Origin: Faecimorpha stercoravium
GTDB lineage: Bacteria > Bacillota > Clostridia > Lachnospirales > Bianqueaceae
DNA: 17,149 nucleotides
Direction of reading: 5' to 3'
NCBI GenBank assembly: GCA_018712555.1
Contig: DVGT01000082.1
Coordinates: 1-17,149 of the forward strand
The translations under genes were made by a program, and so were the position numbers. Shown here piece by piece: positions 6,653 to 13,956 of the stretch. Below the pieces are notes generated by a model. That model made no database searches and was not told the origin of the DNA. It worked only from the letters and a program-made list of their open reading frames with translations. Position 1 is the stretch's first letter. Each line of letters starts with the position of its first letter.

Positions 6653-7852
6653 TCAGTACTGATCACTCTGGAGAAAATCCGCCAGGTGTACCATTTTCAC
6701 GCCATTAATGTTCCCCGTGGCCCACTCGTCCAGCGTTACCACATATTTAGGGTAGTGGTCTTTAATCGCAAGAAGATTGGCGATCTCTCGATCCGATTCC
6801 TCGGGCAACGTACGGCACACCTGAACATACATACGTTCATCGCGACGTACTGCCACAAAATCAATTTCTTTCGTTCCGTTTTTCCCAATGTAGACTTCAT
6901 AGCCTCTCCTGCGCAATTCAAAATATACAATGTTCTCCAACATGGCTGCTATCGACTTCGGGTTAAACCCCATCATGCAGTATTTTAAGGAGACATCTGC
7001 CAGGTAAAATTTCTCCTGTGTTTTTAGCACAGATTTTCCCTGCAAATCATATCGCTGGCAGCGATAGATCACAAATGCCTTTTCCAACCAGTTTAGATAG
7101 TTATATACAGCTTCAATAGATAGGGAACGCCTCTCGCTTTTGAGGAACTTTACAATCGTATTCGCCGAGAAGGTCTTACCGACATTCTCTATGATATACT
7201 TTACAACTCGATTGAACAAATCAAAGTTCATGATATTATGTCGCTTCGCAATATCATTCGTAATGACAGAATGATAGATTCCCTCCACGATCTGATAGGC
7301 AGAGTGCTCCTCAAAGTTTCCAAGTGCCACAATGGGAAATCCGCCTAACCGCAGATATTCATTGAGCAACTCTCTCGGAGAACGAGAATCTGATTTTTTG
7401 AACTCCAGATATTCCGCAAATGACAGCGTATATACCGGGATGGAAATATATCGTCCTGTCAAATAGGTTGAGATTTCGCTTGACATGAGCTTGGAATTTG
7501 AACCCGTGACATAAATATCGGTATTTGCATTTTCCAGCAGACTGTTCACAGCTTTCTCCCAGCCATCAATCTCCTGCACTTCGTCTAGCAACAGATAGTA
7601 GCGTCCTTCATCGGAGATCTGCTCTTTGATCTCTCTATACATATCTTTGTCGGTCATTCCATCTTCAAAATCCTCCGATGTATAGCGCATACCAATAATG
7701 TGGTCGGCGGCAACACCACTTTCAAGCAGATCCTCTCTCAGCATATCCAATATCGTCGACTTACCGCAGCGCCGAATCCCTGCCAATATCTTTACAAGTG
7801 GGACATCTCGATAGGTTTTCAGCATATTCATATAGTGTGGGCGGATAATCAT
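6653..7852 (-). CDS. AAA_14-type ATPase with C-terminal DUF4143 (COG1373)
   Basis: This 399-residue protein has the usual length for COG1373. It opens with an ATPase core: Walker A GIRRCGKST (25-33), Walker B YYLLLDEVQEIDGW (D90, E91), and a sensor-like strand DIYVTGSNSKLMSSE followed by LTGRY. The DUF4143 region follows, with a winged-helix-like middle (FSANTIVKFLKSERRSLSIEAVYNYL). It ends in a PD-(D/E)XK-like fold (ENIVYFELRRRGYEVYIG, then EIDFVAVRR and MYVQV). The biological role of this family is not established; its members are scattered through anaerobe genomes in many near-identical copies. The start at 7852 has GGAGG eight bases upstream, and the longer GTG reading at 7876 would begin before that site. 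It has its own promoter (7881-7909) and terminator and is framed by the 67-bp direct repeats, as in a mobile cassette. Confidence 0.88.
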   Translation of the reverse strand: MIIRPHYMNMLKTYRDVPLVKILAGIRRCGKSTILDMLREDLLESGVAADHIIGMRYTSEDFEDGMTDKDMYREIKEQISDEGRYYLLLDEVQEIDGWEKAVNSLLENANTDIYVTGSNSKLMSSEISTYLTGRYISIPVYTLSFAEYLEFKKSDSRSPRELLNEYLRLGGFPIVALGNFEEHSAYQIVEGIYHSVITNDIAKRHNIMNFDLFNRVVKYIIENVGKTFSANTIVKFLKSERRSLSIEAVYNYLNWLEKAFVIYRCQRYDLQGKSVLKTQEKFYLADVSLKYCMMGFNPKSIAAMLENIVYFELRRRGYEVYIGKNGTKEIDFVAVRRDERMYVQVCRTLPEESDREIANLLAIKDHYPKYVVTLDEWATGNINGVKMVHLADFLQSDQY

Positions 7853-7880
7853 ATGGCACACCTCCTCGCATTCCACTTAT

Positions 7881-7909
7881 AGAATACCCAAAAACTCAAT
7901 AAAAGTCAA
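7881..7909 (-). promoter_or_regulatory. Sigma-A promoter of the ATPase/DUF4143 gene
   Basis: Minus strand: TTGACT (7904-7909), 17 bp, TATTCT (7881-7886), 28 bp before the chosen start. The promoter lies inside the interval between the two direct repeats, so the cassette carries its own expression signal. Confidence 0.7.
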
Positions 7910-7974
7910 TAGTTTTTCATTGCAATCCGAAAAAACTTCGCGATATTCAGATTTTTTCAGACACAAAAGAAAAG

Positions 7975-8041
7975 CCTCCCGCCCAAATCATCATAAAACA
8001 GGCACAAACTTTACTGGTTCCGGTAAAGTTTGTGCCTGTTT
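7975..8041. repeat. Right copy of the 67-bp direct repeat
   Basis: Second copy of the unit at 6571-6637. In the frame matching the small membrane ORF it reads KKSLPPKSS followed by TAA, and the hairpin follows. This shows what the end of that reading frame may have looked like before its stop was lost in the left copy. The sequence before 7967 does not continue the membrane protein, so only the tail was duplicated. Confidence 0.9.
7995..8041 (-). terminator. Hairpin terminator downstream of the phosphatase operon
   Basis: This is the same stem and loop as at 6591-6638, here with 19 perfect base pairs (7996-8014 with 8023-8041). On the minus strand it ends in four T, 69 bp after the stop of the histidine phosphatase. 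Confidence 0.7.
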
Positions 8042-8109
8042 GACAATACCACTGTTTCGAAATCATTCAGATATGCGTCAAGAAAACTCTCTGCTGCAGC
8101 GGTCCCTTT

Positions 8110-8652
8110 CTATACAAATTCATAGCGGAGAATCGCACAGTTCGGGACCCCGAACGCCGCATACTCCTGATTCGTCATGTCCTGAAAATAAGAATGGATG
8201 ACCCTGGATATCCCGTTATGCGCCACCAGAATATAGGTTGTACTCTCTGATTCTGCCCGGAGTTCATCTAAGAGGTTGTATACTCTCTGTGCCAATTGAA
8301 GCATGGACTCTCCACCATCATAACGGCAGCAAAAATCTTCCTTGGCTTTCTTGAACTCCTCTCCGTCACGCGGTGTTCCTTCCCACTTTCCAAAGTTCTG
8401 TTCTTTCAGACGCGGTTCCATCTGCGCCGGTATTCCCGTGATTTCTGCTATGTGGTTCGCCGTCTCCGCCGCCCGGATCAGGGGAGAATATAGAATTCGA
8501 TCCGCTCGTATGCCTTCCGCGACGATCTTTTGCCCTGTCTCTATCGCCTGCTGATGTCCGCGCTCCGTCAGTTCCACATCGGTGGCGCCGCAGATCTTAT
8601 TTTCCACATTCCACACTGTTTCTCCATGACGCACAAAATATAGACATCCCAT
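8110..8652 (-). CDS. Histidine phosphatase family protein (phosphoglycerate mutase-like)
   Basis: This 180-residue enzyme of the phosphohistidine superfamily carries the signature FVRHGETVWN, with R8, H9 (the phosphorylated residue), G10 and E11. A second catalytic histidine, H145 (LVAHNGISR), and the acid E84 (KEQNFGKWEG) are in place. Short single-domain members of this kind are usually broad or metabolite phosphatases (cobalamin or phosphosugar types) and not glycolytic mutases; which one cannot be told here. It starts five bases after the stop of the NifX-FKBP gene, with GAGG only inside that gene's end, so translation is likely coupled. It is the last gene before the hairpin terminator. 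Confidence 0.9.
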   Translation of the reverse strand: MGCLYFVRHGETVWNVENKICGATDVELTERGHQQAIETGQKIVAEGIRADRILYSPLIRAAETANHIAEITGIPAQMEPRLKEQNFGKWEGTPRDGEEFKKAKEDFCCRYDGGESMLQLAQRVYNLLDELRAESESTTYILVAHNGISRVIHSYFQDMTNQEYAAFGVPNCAILRYEFV

Positions 8653-8657
8653 AGGAG

Positions 8658-9551
8658 TTACTTAACCTCGATCAGTTCAATGTGGAAATTCAATTCCTTA
8701 CCCGCCATCTCATGGTTCGCATCTAACGTGATAGTCGTATCATCCTTGGCTGTCACCTTGACTGGAAACGGCTGTCCATACTGATTGGCTAAAAACACCT
8801 GCTGATTCACCTGCAGATCCTCAGAACCAGGAAGCTGCGCAATCTCTACTGTAAAAACCGCATCCGGATCCGGCATACCATACGCCTCTTCTGGCATCAA
8901 ATGCACATCCACAGTCTGTCCCACTTCCATATCTGCTACTGCCGCATCAAAGCCATGGATCATCTGTCCCACACCGCATACAAATTCAATCGGCTCTCCC
9001 CGATCATAAGAAGCGTCAAATTGTGTGCCATCATTCAACGTTCCTCTATAATGTACCCGACAAGTTTTTCCCACATTCTTTCCGGTCAATGTCGGTCTGG
9101 AACCACAGCCACCACAGCCGCCTCCGCATGCATGGCCTTCTTCTTGGTCGTGATGACCGCAGCCACCGCAGGAATGTTCTTCTTCCTGTCCATGATGGCC
9201 GCAGGTATGTCCCTCTTCATGATGATGGTCACAATTGGCTCCTGAAGACACCAGCTCTCCCTTCAAGTACGCAGCCACTGCCTCATCCGCATCTCCCTGC
9301 GCACCGGCGCACAGTGTCACTCCTGCTTCCTCCAGGGCTGCCTGCGCACCACCGCCAATGCCTCCACAGATCAGTACATCTACTCCCTGATCCGCCAACA
9401 ATCCAGCCAACGCACCATGGCCGATACCATTCGACCCGATCACTTCACTGGAGACCACCTTCTGATTTTCTACATCATATATCTTGAAAGACTCCGTTCT
9501 TCCAAAATGCTGAAATACATTTCCATTGTCATACGCAACTGCAATTCTCAT
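8658..9551 (-). CDS. NifX/NifB-type cluster-binding domain fused to a SlyD-like FKBP prolyl isomerase
   Basis: This is a three-part protein of 297 residues. Residues 1-102 are a dinitrogenase iron-molybdenum cofactor (NifX/MTH1175-like) domain: MRIAVAYDNGNVFQHFG, then GIGHGALAGLLADQGVDVLI and CGGIGGGAQ. Residues 106-149 are a linker very rich in His and Cys (HHHEEGHTCGHHGQEEEHSC and two CGGC/CGGGCGGCG blocks), a probable metal-binding segment. Residues 158-297 are an FKBP isomerase with an inserted flap, as in SlyD (VHYRGTLNDGTQFDASYDRG, then the EAYGMPDPDAVF and TLDANHEMAGKELNF motifs). The start is ATG 9549-9551 with AGAGG; the frame is open to 9611, but that ATG lies upstream of the expected transcript start. 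SlyD handles nickel and folds proteins, so a role in metal delivery or metalloprotein folding is a reasonable inference. Confidence 0.9.
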   Translation of the reverse strand: MRIAVAYDNGNVFQHFGRTESFKIYDVENQKVVSSEVIGSNGIGHGALAGLLADQGVDVLICGGIGGGAQAALEEAGVTLCAGAQGDADEAVAAYLKGELVSSGANCDHHHEEGHTCGHHGQEEEHSCGGCGHHDQEEGHACGGGCGGCGSRPTLTGKNVGKTCRVHYRGTLNDGTQFDASYDRGEPIEFVCGVGQMIHGFDAAVADMEVGQTVDVHLMPEEAYGMPDPDAVFTVEIAQLPGSEDLQVNQQVFLANQYGQPFPVKVTAKDDTTITLDANHEMAGKELNFHIELIEVK

Positions 9552-9613
9552 CTGATAACCTCTTCTTTCTTCTCCAAACATCCTGTCTTTCTTGCAAGAC
9601 AGATATCTCATGT

Positions 9614-9643
9614 ATTATACAACATGCCTCCGTCCGAGTTCAA
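9614..9643 (-). promoter_or_regulatory. Sigma-A promoter of the NifX-FKBP / phosphatase operon
   Basis: Minus strand: TTGAAC (9638-9643), 18 bp, TATAAT (9614-9619). The leader then contains a small 7-bp hairpin (9583-9602, CTGTCTT pairing with AAGACAG) ahead of the ribosome binding site. Confidence 0.65.
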
Positions 9644-9667
9644 GACCTCCCGTATAAAAATATGCGT

Positions 9668-10528
9668 CTAATTACGCCTCAGCTCTACACACACGATTTC
9701 CGGGCGATTATGAAAACGAACAGGAATCACACTATTACCGATTCCCCGACTGACAATCATATCCGTACCGTCCTCCGAGAACATTCCGGCGTCGTATGTA
9801 GGACACAGCCCTTGATTCGGTGCAATAAGACCACCTATAAACGGAAGGCGAAACTGGCCGCCATGAGCGTGCCCGCTTAGAACTAGATTCACTCCGCTAC
9901 TTACGTATAAGTCAAACAGTTCAGGGCGATGCGATAAAAGGATGGTATAAGAGTCCTCTTCCTTCACCAAGGCGTTCAGATTGCCTTCCATTATTCTCGC
10001 ATCACTATCCGATGCAAAATCCTTATGCACACTCGGATCATTGACTCCCAATACGGAGATGCTCTCTCCTGAACGCGTCAGTTCCAAGCGTTCGTTTTCC
10101 AGAATGACAACCCCCTGATCCATCATGCCTTGTCTCAAATCCGCATATAAAGACGTGCTTGCTTCATGATTCCCTGTCACATAATAACAAGGCGCTATTT
10201 TCACGGCTTCTTCCGTAAAGCGCAGAGCAATTCCCACATCGGTATCCCGCGAATCGATCAAATCCCCCGTTATTGCAATCATATCGGGTTCGGCCTCTCT
10301 CAACATCGTCAACAGCTTCTCGTTCTCTGTTCCCATCTCGGCACTATGCAAATCTGAGATGTGCGCAATGCGATACCCATCAAATTCAGCCGGCAGCATA
10401 TGACTCTCAACGATATATGTATTACACTCCAGAGCCGTATTACTCCATAAAGTCCATAGAATCAATACCCCTAGGAATGCCAACGAAAGAACTGCCGCCC
10501 TTCTCTTCTTTATGTGTTTTGTTCCCAT
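9668..10528 (-). CDS. Membrane-anchored metallophosphoesterase
   Basis: This calcineurin-type phosphoesterase has 286 residues. It starts with a basic stretch and one membrane helix (about 10-29, AAVLSLAFLGVLILWTLW), so the catalytic domain probably faces outside. Metal ligands follow the family order: D59 and H61 (HISDLHS), D89 (TGDLID), N120-H121 (VTGNHE), H200 (LLSHRPELF), H220 and H222 (SGHAHGGQ). This resembles the YkuE/YaeI-like group, whose substrates are mostly unknown (some act on phospholipids). The start is taken as ATG 10526-10528, MGTKHIKKRR, giving a 19-bp overlap with the GNAT end; longer readings only translate that gene in another frame. The site before it (AAGAAAAGA) is weak, so coupled translation is likely. 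It is the last gene of the seven-gene operon. Confidence 0.88.
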   Translation of the reverse strand: MGTKHIKKRRAAVLSLAFLGVLILWTLWSNTALECNTYIVESHMLPAEFDGYRIAHISDLHSAEMGTENEKLLTMLREAEPDMIAITGDLIDSRDTDVGIALRFTEEAVKIAPCYYVTGNHEASTSLYADLRQGMMDQGVVILENERLELTRSGESISVLGVNDPSVHKDFASDSDARIMEGNLNALVKEEDSYTILLSHRPELFDLYVSSGVNLVLSGHAHGGQFRLPFIGGLIAPNQGLCPTYDAGMFSEDGTDMIVSRGIGNSVIPVRFHNRPEIVCVELRRN

Positions 10529-11061
10529 TCTTTTCTTGTGATACAGGAGATATATTCCGCGCCTTTTCTTCCCAGCAGCGGCCGCTCTCGGTCCTCTCTC
10601 CGATACTGAAACTGGAATCCACATTTTTCCTGTACTCGTTTAGATTTCACATTTCCTTCAAAATACATACACCAGATCTTATCCAGATTCAGATCCTGAA
10701 AACCATGCCGCAGCATCTCTCGTACCGCCTCCGGTATCAGTCCCCGCCCCCAGAACGGTACCCCGATCCAGTATCCGATTTCTCCCTCTGTATCGGCTAG
10801 TCCTATATTACTGTATTCTCCCCTCATGATGCCGATACTTCCTACTGCTTGTTCCGTCTCCTTCAAAACAACCGCATACGTTTCCGGTTCTGACAAAACG
10901 CCGCGTATGATCTCACGGCTATTTTCCACACTGGTATGGACCGGCCATCCCGCCATGGGCCCCACATCTGGATGGCTGGCATAACAGTACAGGTCTCCCG
11001 CGTCCTCTTCTGTCCACGGACGCAGAATCAATCGTTCCGTCTCTAAAATACTTATTTCCAA
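10510..11061 (-). CDS. RimJ/RimL-type GNAT N-acetyltransferase, TTG start
   Basis: This 183-residue acetyltransferase of the RimJ/RimL branch (Acetyltransf_3) begins with the classic ETERLILRPWTEEDA segment, then GSIGIM and the IGYWIGVPFWGRGLIPEAV acetyl-CoA region, and ends with NVKSKRVQEKCGF. RimJ/RimL relatives acetylate protein N-termini or small amines. The chosen start is TTG 11059-11061, placed six bases after GGAGAAGGAG and one base past the stop of the upstream nuclease gene. The longer ATG readings (11109 or 11088) would overlap that gene and lack a site. Its end overlaps the phosphoesterase start. Confidence 0.85.
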   Translation of the reverse strand: MEISILETERLILRPWTEEDAGDLYCYASHPDVGPMAGWPVHTSVENSREIIRGVLSEPETYAVVLKETEQAVGSIGIMRGEYSNIGLADTEGEIGYWIGVPFWGRGLIPEAVREMLRHGFQDLNLDKIWCMYFEGNVKSKRVQEKCGFQFQYRREDRERPLLGRKGAEYISCITRKEWEQNT

Positions 11062-11062
11062 A

Positions 11063-11566
11063 TCAATCTCCTTCTCCTTGAAACTCATAGTCGGCATGAT
11101 CCTTTCCAAAATTTCTGGGGGTCCATTGTTTCACAAATCCCCGATCATCCACTGAGAAAACATACAGATTCAACACCTTGGCAATCTCCCTCGGAATCCG
11201 GCGTAATGCGACCTGGGCTCCTATCCAGTATAGACCCAGACCATATTTATACGCACGATTTACATCGCCTCGTCTTGCCCCATTCTGAATGATTCTTTGC
11301 GTGTTCATTCGTGTGATCAACTGTCCCAGTGCCACCAACCAGCCTTCTTTATTCACAGACGACGCAGATTTTGCATAGGATTTTCCCTTACATTCTATGA
11401 TAAAGCGCTCGCTATTTCTGTTCCCGCCCACGAGTATCAGATCCGCACCGTGTTGATGTAATCCCGTCTCACGCACCTTTTCCTCATGCCAATTTCCATC
11501 TTTTTTATTGACCAAAAATTCTCTGATACAATTCACAATGACCTTTTCCGTGAGCTTCTCTGTCAT
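11063..11566 (-). CDS. Predicted PD-(D/E)XK nuclease-like protein
   Basis: This is a 167-residue protein of unknown family. A restriction-endonuclease-like core is visible: D42 in HGADLILV, then a strand ending E58-C-K60 in FIIECKGKS, and a helix with ALGQLITRM (Q82) as in Mrr-like and VRR-like folds. No recognition domain is apparent, so it could be a whole small nuclease or a nuclease-fold remnant with other function. The start is ATG 11564-11566 with AGGAG seven bases before it; the longer reading to 11611 overlaps the Nudix gene. It sits in the operon 10 bp after Nudix and 1 bp before the GNAT, which suggests linked translation. Confidence 0.65.
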   Translation of the reverse strand: MTEKLTEKVIVNCIREFLVNKKDGNWHEEKVRETGLHQHGADLILVGGNRNSERFIIECKGKSYAKSASSVNKEGWLVALGQLITRMNTQRIIQNGARRGDVNRAYKYGLGLYWIGAQVALRRIPREIAKVLNLYVFSVDDRGFVKQWTPRNFGKDHADYEFQGEGD

Positions 11567-11576
11567 CTCTTTTCTC

Positions 11577-12005
11577 CTATTGCAGATACCCTCTTTTTCT
11601 AGCTTCCTCAATCAGAGGAGGCTGAATCAGAGGATAGGTCCAATTGTCAATCACTTGATCTGTGATCAGGATCTTCTCAATTTCGCTATGTATTTCCTCA
11701 AAAGAAAAGATGTCTGCCATATAAAGCATCCCATAGCTCTCTTCTATTTTACACTCCTGTACGGTTCTAACCGAATACGCACAAATGGGGCGTATCGTAA
11801 AATCCACCGCACCCGTTTCCTCTCTTAACTCTCGTCTGGCTGTGGTCAGGATATCTTCTCCGGGCTCTCTATGGCCCCCCGGAATCTCATAGGTATCTCT
11901 TTCCCTATGTTTGCAAAAGACCCACTGCCCATTTGTCTTCGCGATGATAACGGCAAACTTCAGCACGCTATCGTCCACTTGATCATAAAATTTCACTTCC
12001 AGCAT
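11577..12005 (-). CDS. Nudix hydrolase
   Basis: This 142-residue protein has a perfect Nudix box at residues 44-66, GHREPGEDILTTARRELREE followed by TGA: G-x5-E-x7-RE-L-x-EE-x-G. Such enzymes cleave nucleoside diphosphates linked to another group, often damaged nucleotides such as 8-oxo-dGTP. The substrate cannot be told from this sequence, though the short single-domain form and the preceding YEIPGGH fit the MutT-like group. The start ATG 12003-12005 (MLEVKFYD) follows GGGAGG by nine bases; the longer frame to 12053 overlaps the gene upstream. Confidence 0.92.
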   Translation of the reverse strand: MLEVKFYDQVDDSVLKFAVIIAKTNGQWVFCKHRERDTYEIPGGHREPGEDILTTARRELREETGAVDFTIRPICAYSVRTVQECKIEESYGMLYMADIFSFEEIHSEIEKILITDQVIDNWTYPLIQPPLIEEARKRGYLQ

Positions 12006-12030
12006 CCGAACCGCCTCCCCCACAAAGACA

Positions 12031-12333
12031 TCAAAACTGACTGAAGAAATCACTGTAAAATTTCCGCTTCTGTTCTTCCGTCGTCGGAGATGCTAAATAG
12101 ACGGTCAGTTTTTCCTTCATCGCCTCATAGATCTTTCTTGCCTGATCTTCGTGGCAGAAAACCGTATGGAACATCTCTCCATACACATCGCAGGTAATCG
12201 TATGCGGACCCGCTGTTTGCTCTAATGTGATCCTGCAGCGATTGTCAAATTCTTCGTCGGCCAAGATCGTACCATTTTCAAAGCCGGTACCGCCTAACGT
12301 ATCGCCTTCATTAAATGGAATCCACTCCATCAT
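12031..12333 (-). CDS. Small conserved-looking protein of unknown function
   Basis: This is a 100-residue acidic, soluble protein without signal peptide or membrane helix. The N-terminal half is a beta-rich stretch with EGDTLGGTGFENGTILADEE and HTITCDVYGEMFHTVFC; the C-terminal half is helical (EDQARKIYEAMKEKLTVYL) and ends in FYSDFFSQF. I do not recognise a family. A strong site, GGAGGAG, lies seven bases before ATG-ATG at 12328-12333. The start overlaps the end of the MmcQ-EVE gene by 23 bp, which speaks for a real, translationally coupled gene. Its place between the EVE protein and Nudix gives no direct hint of function. Confidence 0.75.
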   Translation of the reverse strand: MMEWIPFNEGDTLGGTGFENGTILADEEFDNRCRITLEQTAGPHTITCDVYGEMFHTVFCHEDQARKIYEAMKEKLTVYLASPTTEEQKRKFYSDFFSQF

Positions 12334-13105
12334 TACCCATCTCCTCCTTTGGCGGCAAACTCAAGGCGTGGCTCAGCCCACTGGGCATATTGCGCGGTCC
12401 TCGCACAGCACTGACGCCATAGGACTTCAACTTTTCCAACGGGTATGCATCCGCCGAGAACTCATTCAACTTCTTGATCCTCATGACCCGCTTGATATTC
12501 AGTTCGCCAGGTTCTTTGTCATAGGGAATATCCACTTCCAGCGCCTGACAGCGGTACAATAGAGCCGAGACCGGCGCGGCCACATACAAATATACGATAT
12601 CACCCACGGCAATATGGTTGCTCTGCTTCCACAGGATGACGTCCTGCTTCTGAAATGCTTTCTGCACGTCATAGTATTTCGGGTTTGCCGGTACAATCCA
12701 TTCCCGCTGTCCGCCCAGCCGCGGTGTTCGTTTCTTTTTCTGTGCGCTTGTCTCCTGAAAACTCATATCCAGTAGAGAAAGTATCGTATCTTGATCCACC
12801 GTTCCATCCAGCAGTATTGAAACCCAGCTGTCTTTTTTCATATGATATCCCGGCAGAAAGCCAGCTTGAAGCCGAAGCGAACCTCCCAATACAGGGTCAC
12901 ATTTCACATTCAGGATATCTACCTCTCCCTTCCCAGACAAACCCAGTCGTTCTCTAGGAACATTCATAAGTACTCCATACCACTTCCGATTCTCGGCATG
13001 ACGAAGCACTGCATACGAAGGGGAGGTTTTCCAGAGATACTCTGCCTCTGTTCCATATCGCATAGACGCATACTGCAAAATCTCTTCTCGCTCTTTCTTT
13101 CCCAT
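12311..13105 (-). CDS. MmcQ/YjbR-like domain fused to an EVE (PUA-like) domain
   Basis: This is a 264-residue two-domain protein. Residues 1 to about 125 fit the MmcQ/YjbR (DUF419) fold: a short helical start, then YAVLRHAENRKWYGVLMNV, ILNVKCDPVLGGSL, GFLPGYHMKKDSWVSILLDG and a helical end. From about 134 on (REWIVPANPKYYDVQKAFQK) it is an EVE domain, with DVILWKQSNHIAVGDIVYLY, AALLYRCQALEVDIPY-like strands and a GPRNMP turn. EVE domains belong to the PUA superfamily and are thought to bind modified bases in DNA or RNA. YjbR-like folds have been proposed to bind DNA. The protein may therefore recognise modified nucleic acid, but this is inference. It starts at ATG 13103-13105 with AGGGA, 21 bp after the methyltransferase. 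Confidence 0.82.
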   Translation of the reverse strand: MGKKEREEILQYASMRYGTEAEYLWKTSPSYAVLRHAENRKWYGVLMNVPRERLGLSGKGEVDILNVKCDPVLGGSLRLQAGFLPGYHMKKDSWVSILLDGTVDQDTILSLLDMSFQETSAQKKKRTPRLGGQREWIVPANPKYYDVQKAFQKQDVILWKQSNHIAVGDIVYLYVAAPVSALLYRCQALEVDIPYDKEPGELNIKRVMRIKKLNEFSADAYPLEKLKSYGVSAVRGPRNMPSGLSHALSLPPKEEMGNDGVDSI

Positions 13106-13126
13106 ATGGATCCCTTCCTCGGCTGC

Positions 13127-13903
13127 CTACCATTTCACACATAGATTCGCCAGATAATCATTCGCATAGGCTGTCAGACGATTCTCTGGATTCTTGGATT
13201 CATAAAAATCCAGCATAGCAAACCCCTGCTTCAACTGTCCCCGGATCTGCTCTTCCCATGTATGGCTGAACTCATAACCATATTCCGGGTGAATCGTTAC
13301 GCGTCCCGCCTCCTCCATCTCTCTGGAATTAAATGGCAACGAAAACATAAGCCGCAATTCCTGGTCTGGATGATCCCATACTACATCGTCGTCAAACATA
13401 TAGATCCACGGATTCACATACCCTACCATGAGCAGTCCCCCTTTTCTCAACACCCGGTAAGACTCCTTCCACATGGTATCCAGTTCTTCGATATATACAT
13501 TAGAAACCGGACAAAAGATGATATCAAAACTCTCGTCTTCAAAGGGAAATGTTTGGGTCATATCGGAGAGCACCGTCCGGATGGATATTCCTTCCCTTTC
13601 CGCCACCATTCTATCCGCTTCCAGCTGATATTGGGAATAATCCATAATCGTAACATCATAACCGTGAGAGGCAAATATGGGGCCCTGTTGTCCTCCACCA
13701 CAAGCAAGCCCCAAAAGCTTTTTCCCTGGAGCTCTCTCAAACCATTCCCCCGGTACAGTTTTCCCGACCGTGAGGACAACCTGAATCGATCCGTCCTTCT
13801 GCTTCACATAGTCCTCATGCGAAATAGGAATCGTATAGGGATTGGCCTTTTTTCGGGATACCTCGTTCCATCTCCTCTGATTATACTCTAAATAGCCGCT
13901 CAT
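13127..13903 (-). CDS. Class I SAM-dependent methyltransferase
   Basis: This 258-residue Rossmann methyltransferase has motif I at 64-75 (LGLACGGGQQGP), the acid ending beta-2 (D88 in VTIMDYS), motif post-I FEDESFDIIFCPV, and YRVLRKGGLLMVGY of the Methyltransf_11/ubiE type. The aromatic NPPY or DPPY motif of DNA adenine or cytosine-N4 methylases is absent, so the substrate is probably a small molecule or RNA. The start is set at ATG 13901-13903: GGAGG lies eight bases before it, and the GTG nine bases upstream (13910-13912) sits inside that site. It is the first gene of the seven-gene operon and lies directly behind a consensus promoter. Confidence 0.9.
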   Translation of the reverse strand: MSGYLEYNQRRWNEVSRKKANPYTIPISHEDYVKQKDGSIQVVLTVGKTVPGEWFERAPGKKLLGLACGGGQQGPIFASHGYDVTIMDYSQYQLEADRMVAEREGISIRTVLSDMTQTFPFEDESFDIIFCPVSNVYIEELDTMWKESYRVLRKGGLLMVGYVNPWIYMFDDDVVWDHPDQELRLMFSLPFNSREMEEAGRVTIHPEYGYEFSHTWEEQIRGQLKQGFAMLDFYESKNPENRLTAYANDYLANLCVKW

Positions 13904-13927
13904 CTGACTCACCTCCGCTTTTCTCTC

Positions 13928-13956
13928 ATTATACGGAAAAGCTTTTCCATTGTCAA
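13928..13956 (-). promoter_or_regulatory. Perfect sigma-A promoter with a 14-bp palindrome in the spacer
   Basis: Minus strand: TTGACA (13951-13956), 17 bp, TATAAT (13928-13933), both perfect consensus. The spacer contains the perfect palindrome GGAAAAGCTTTTCC (13935-13948), which would be buried under RNA polymerase and is a likely repressor operator. The operon's first start is 24 bp downstream of the -10. Confidence 0.85.

Noticed and set aside
9583..9602. Leader hairpin of the NifX-FKBP operon as a riboswitch
   Set aside because: Only one 7-bp stem in a short leader; no conserved riboswitch core is visible.
9552..9611. Upstream extension of the NifX-FKBP gene to the ATG at 9611
   Set aside because: The -10 element is at 9614-9619, so this ATG would be at or before the transcript start; ATG 9549-9551 has AGAGG and begins the conserved domain.
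13262..13891. Plus-strand ORF of 209 codons opposite the methyltransferase
   Set aside because: Antisense shadow of a protein with clear SAM-binding motifs; no promoter or ribosome binding site.
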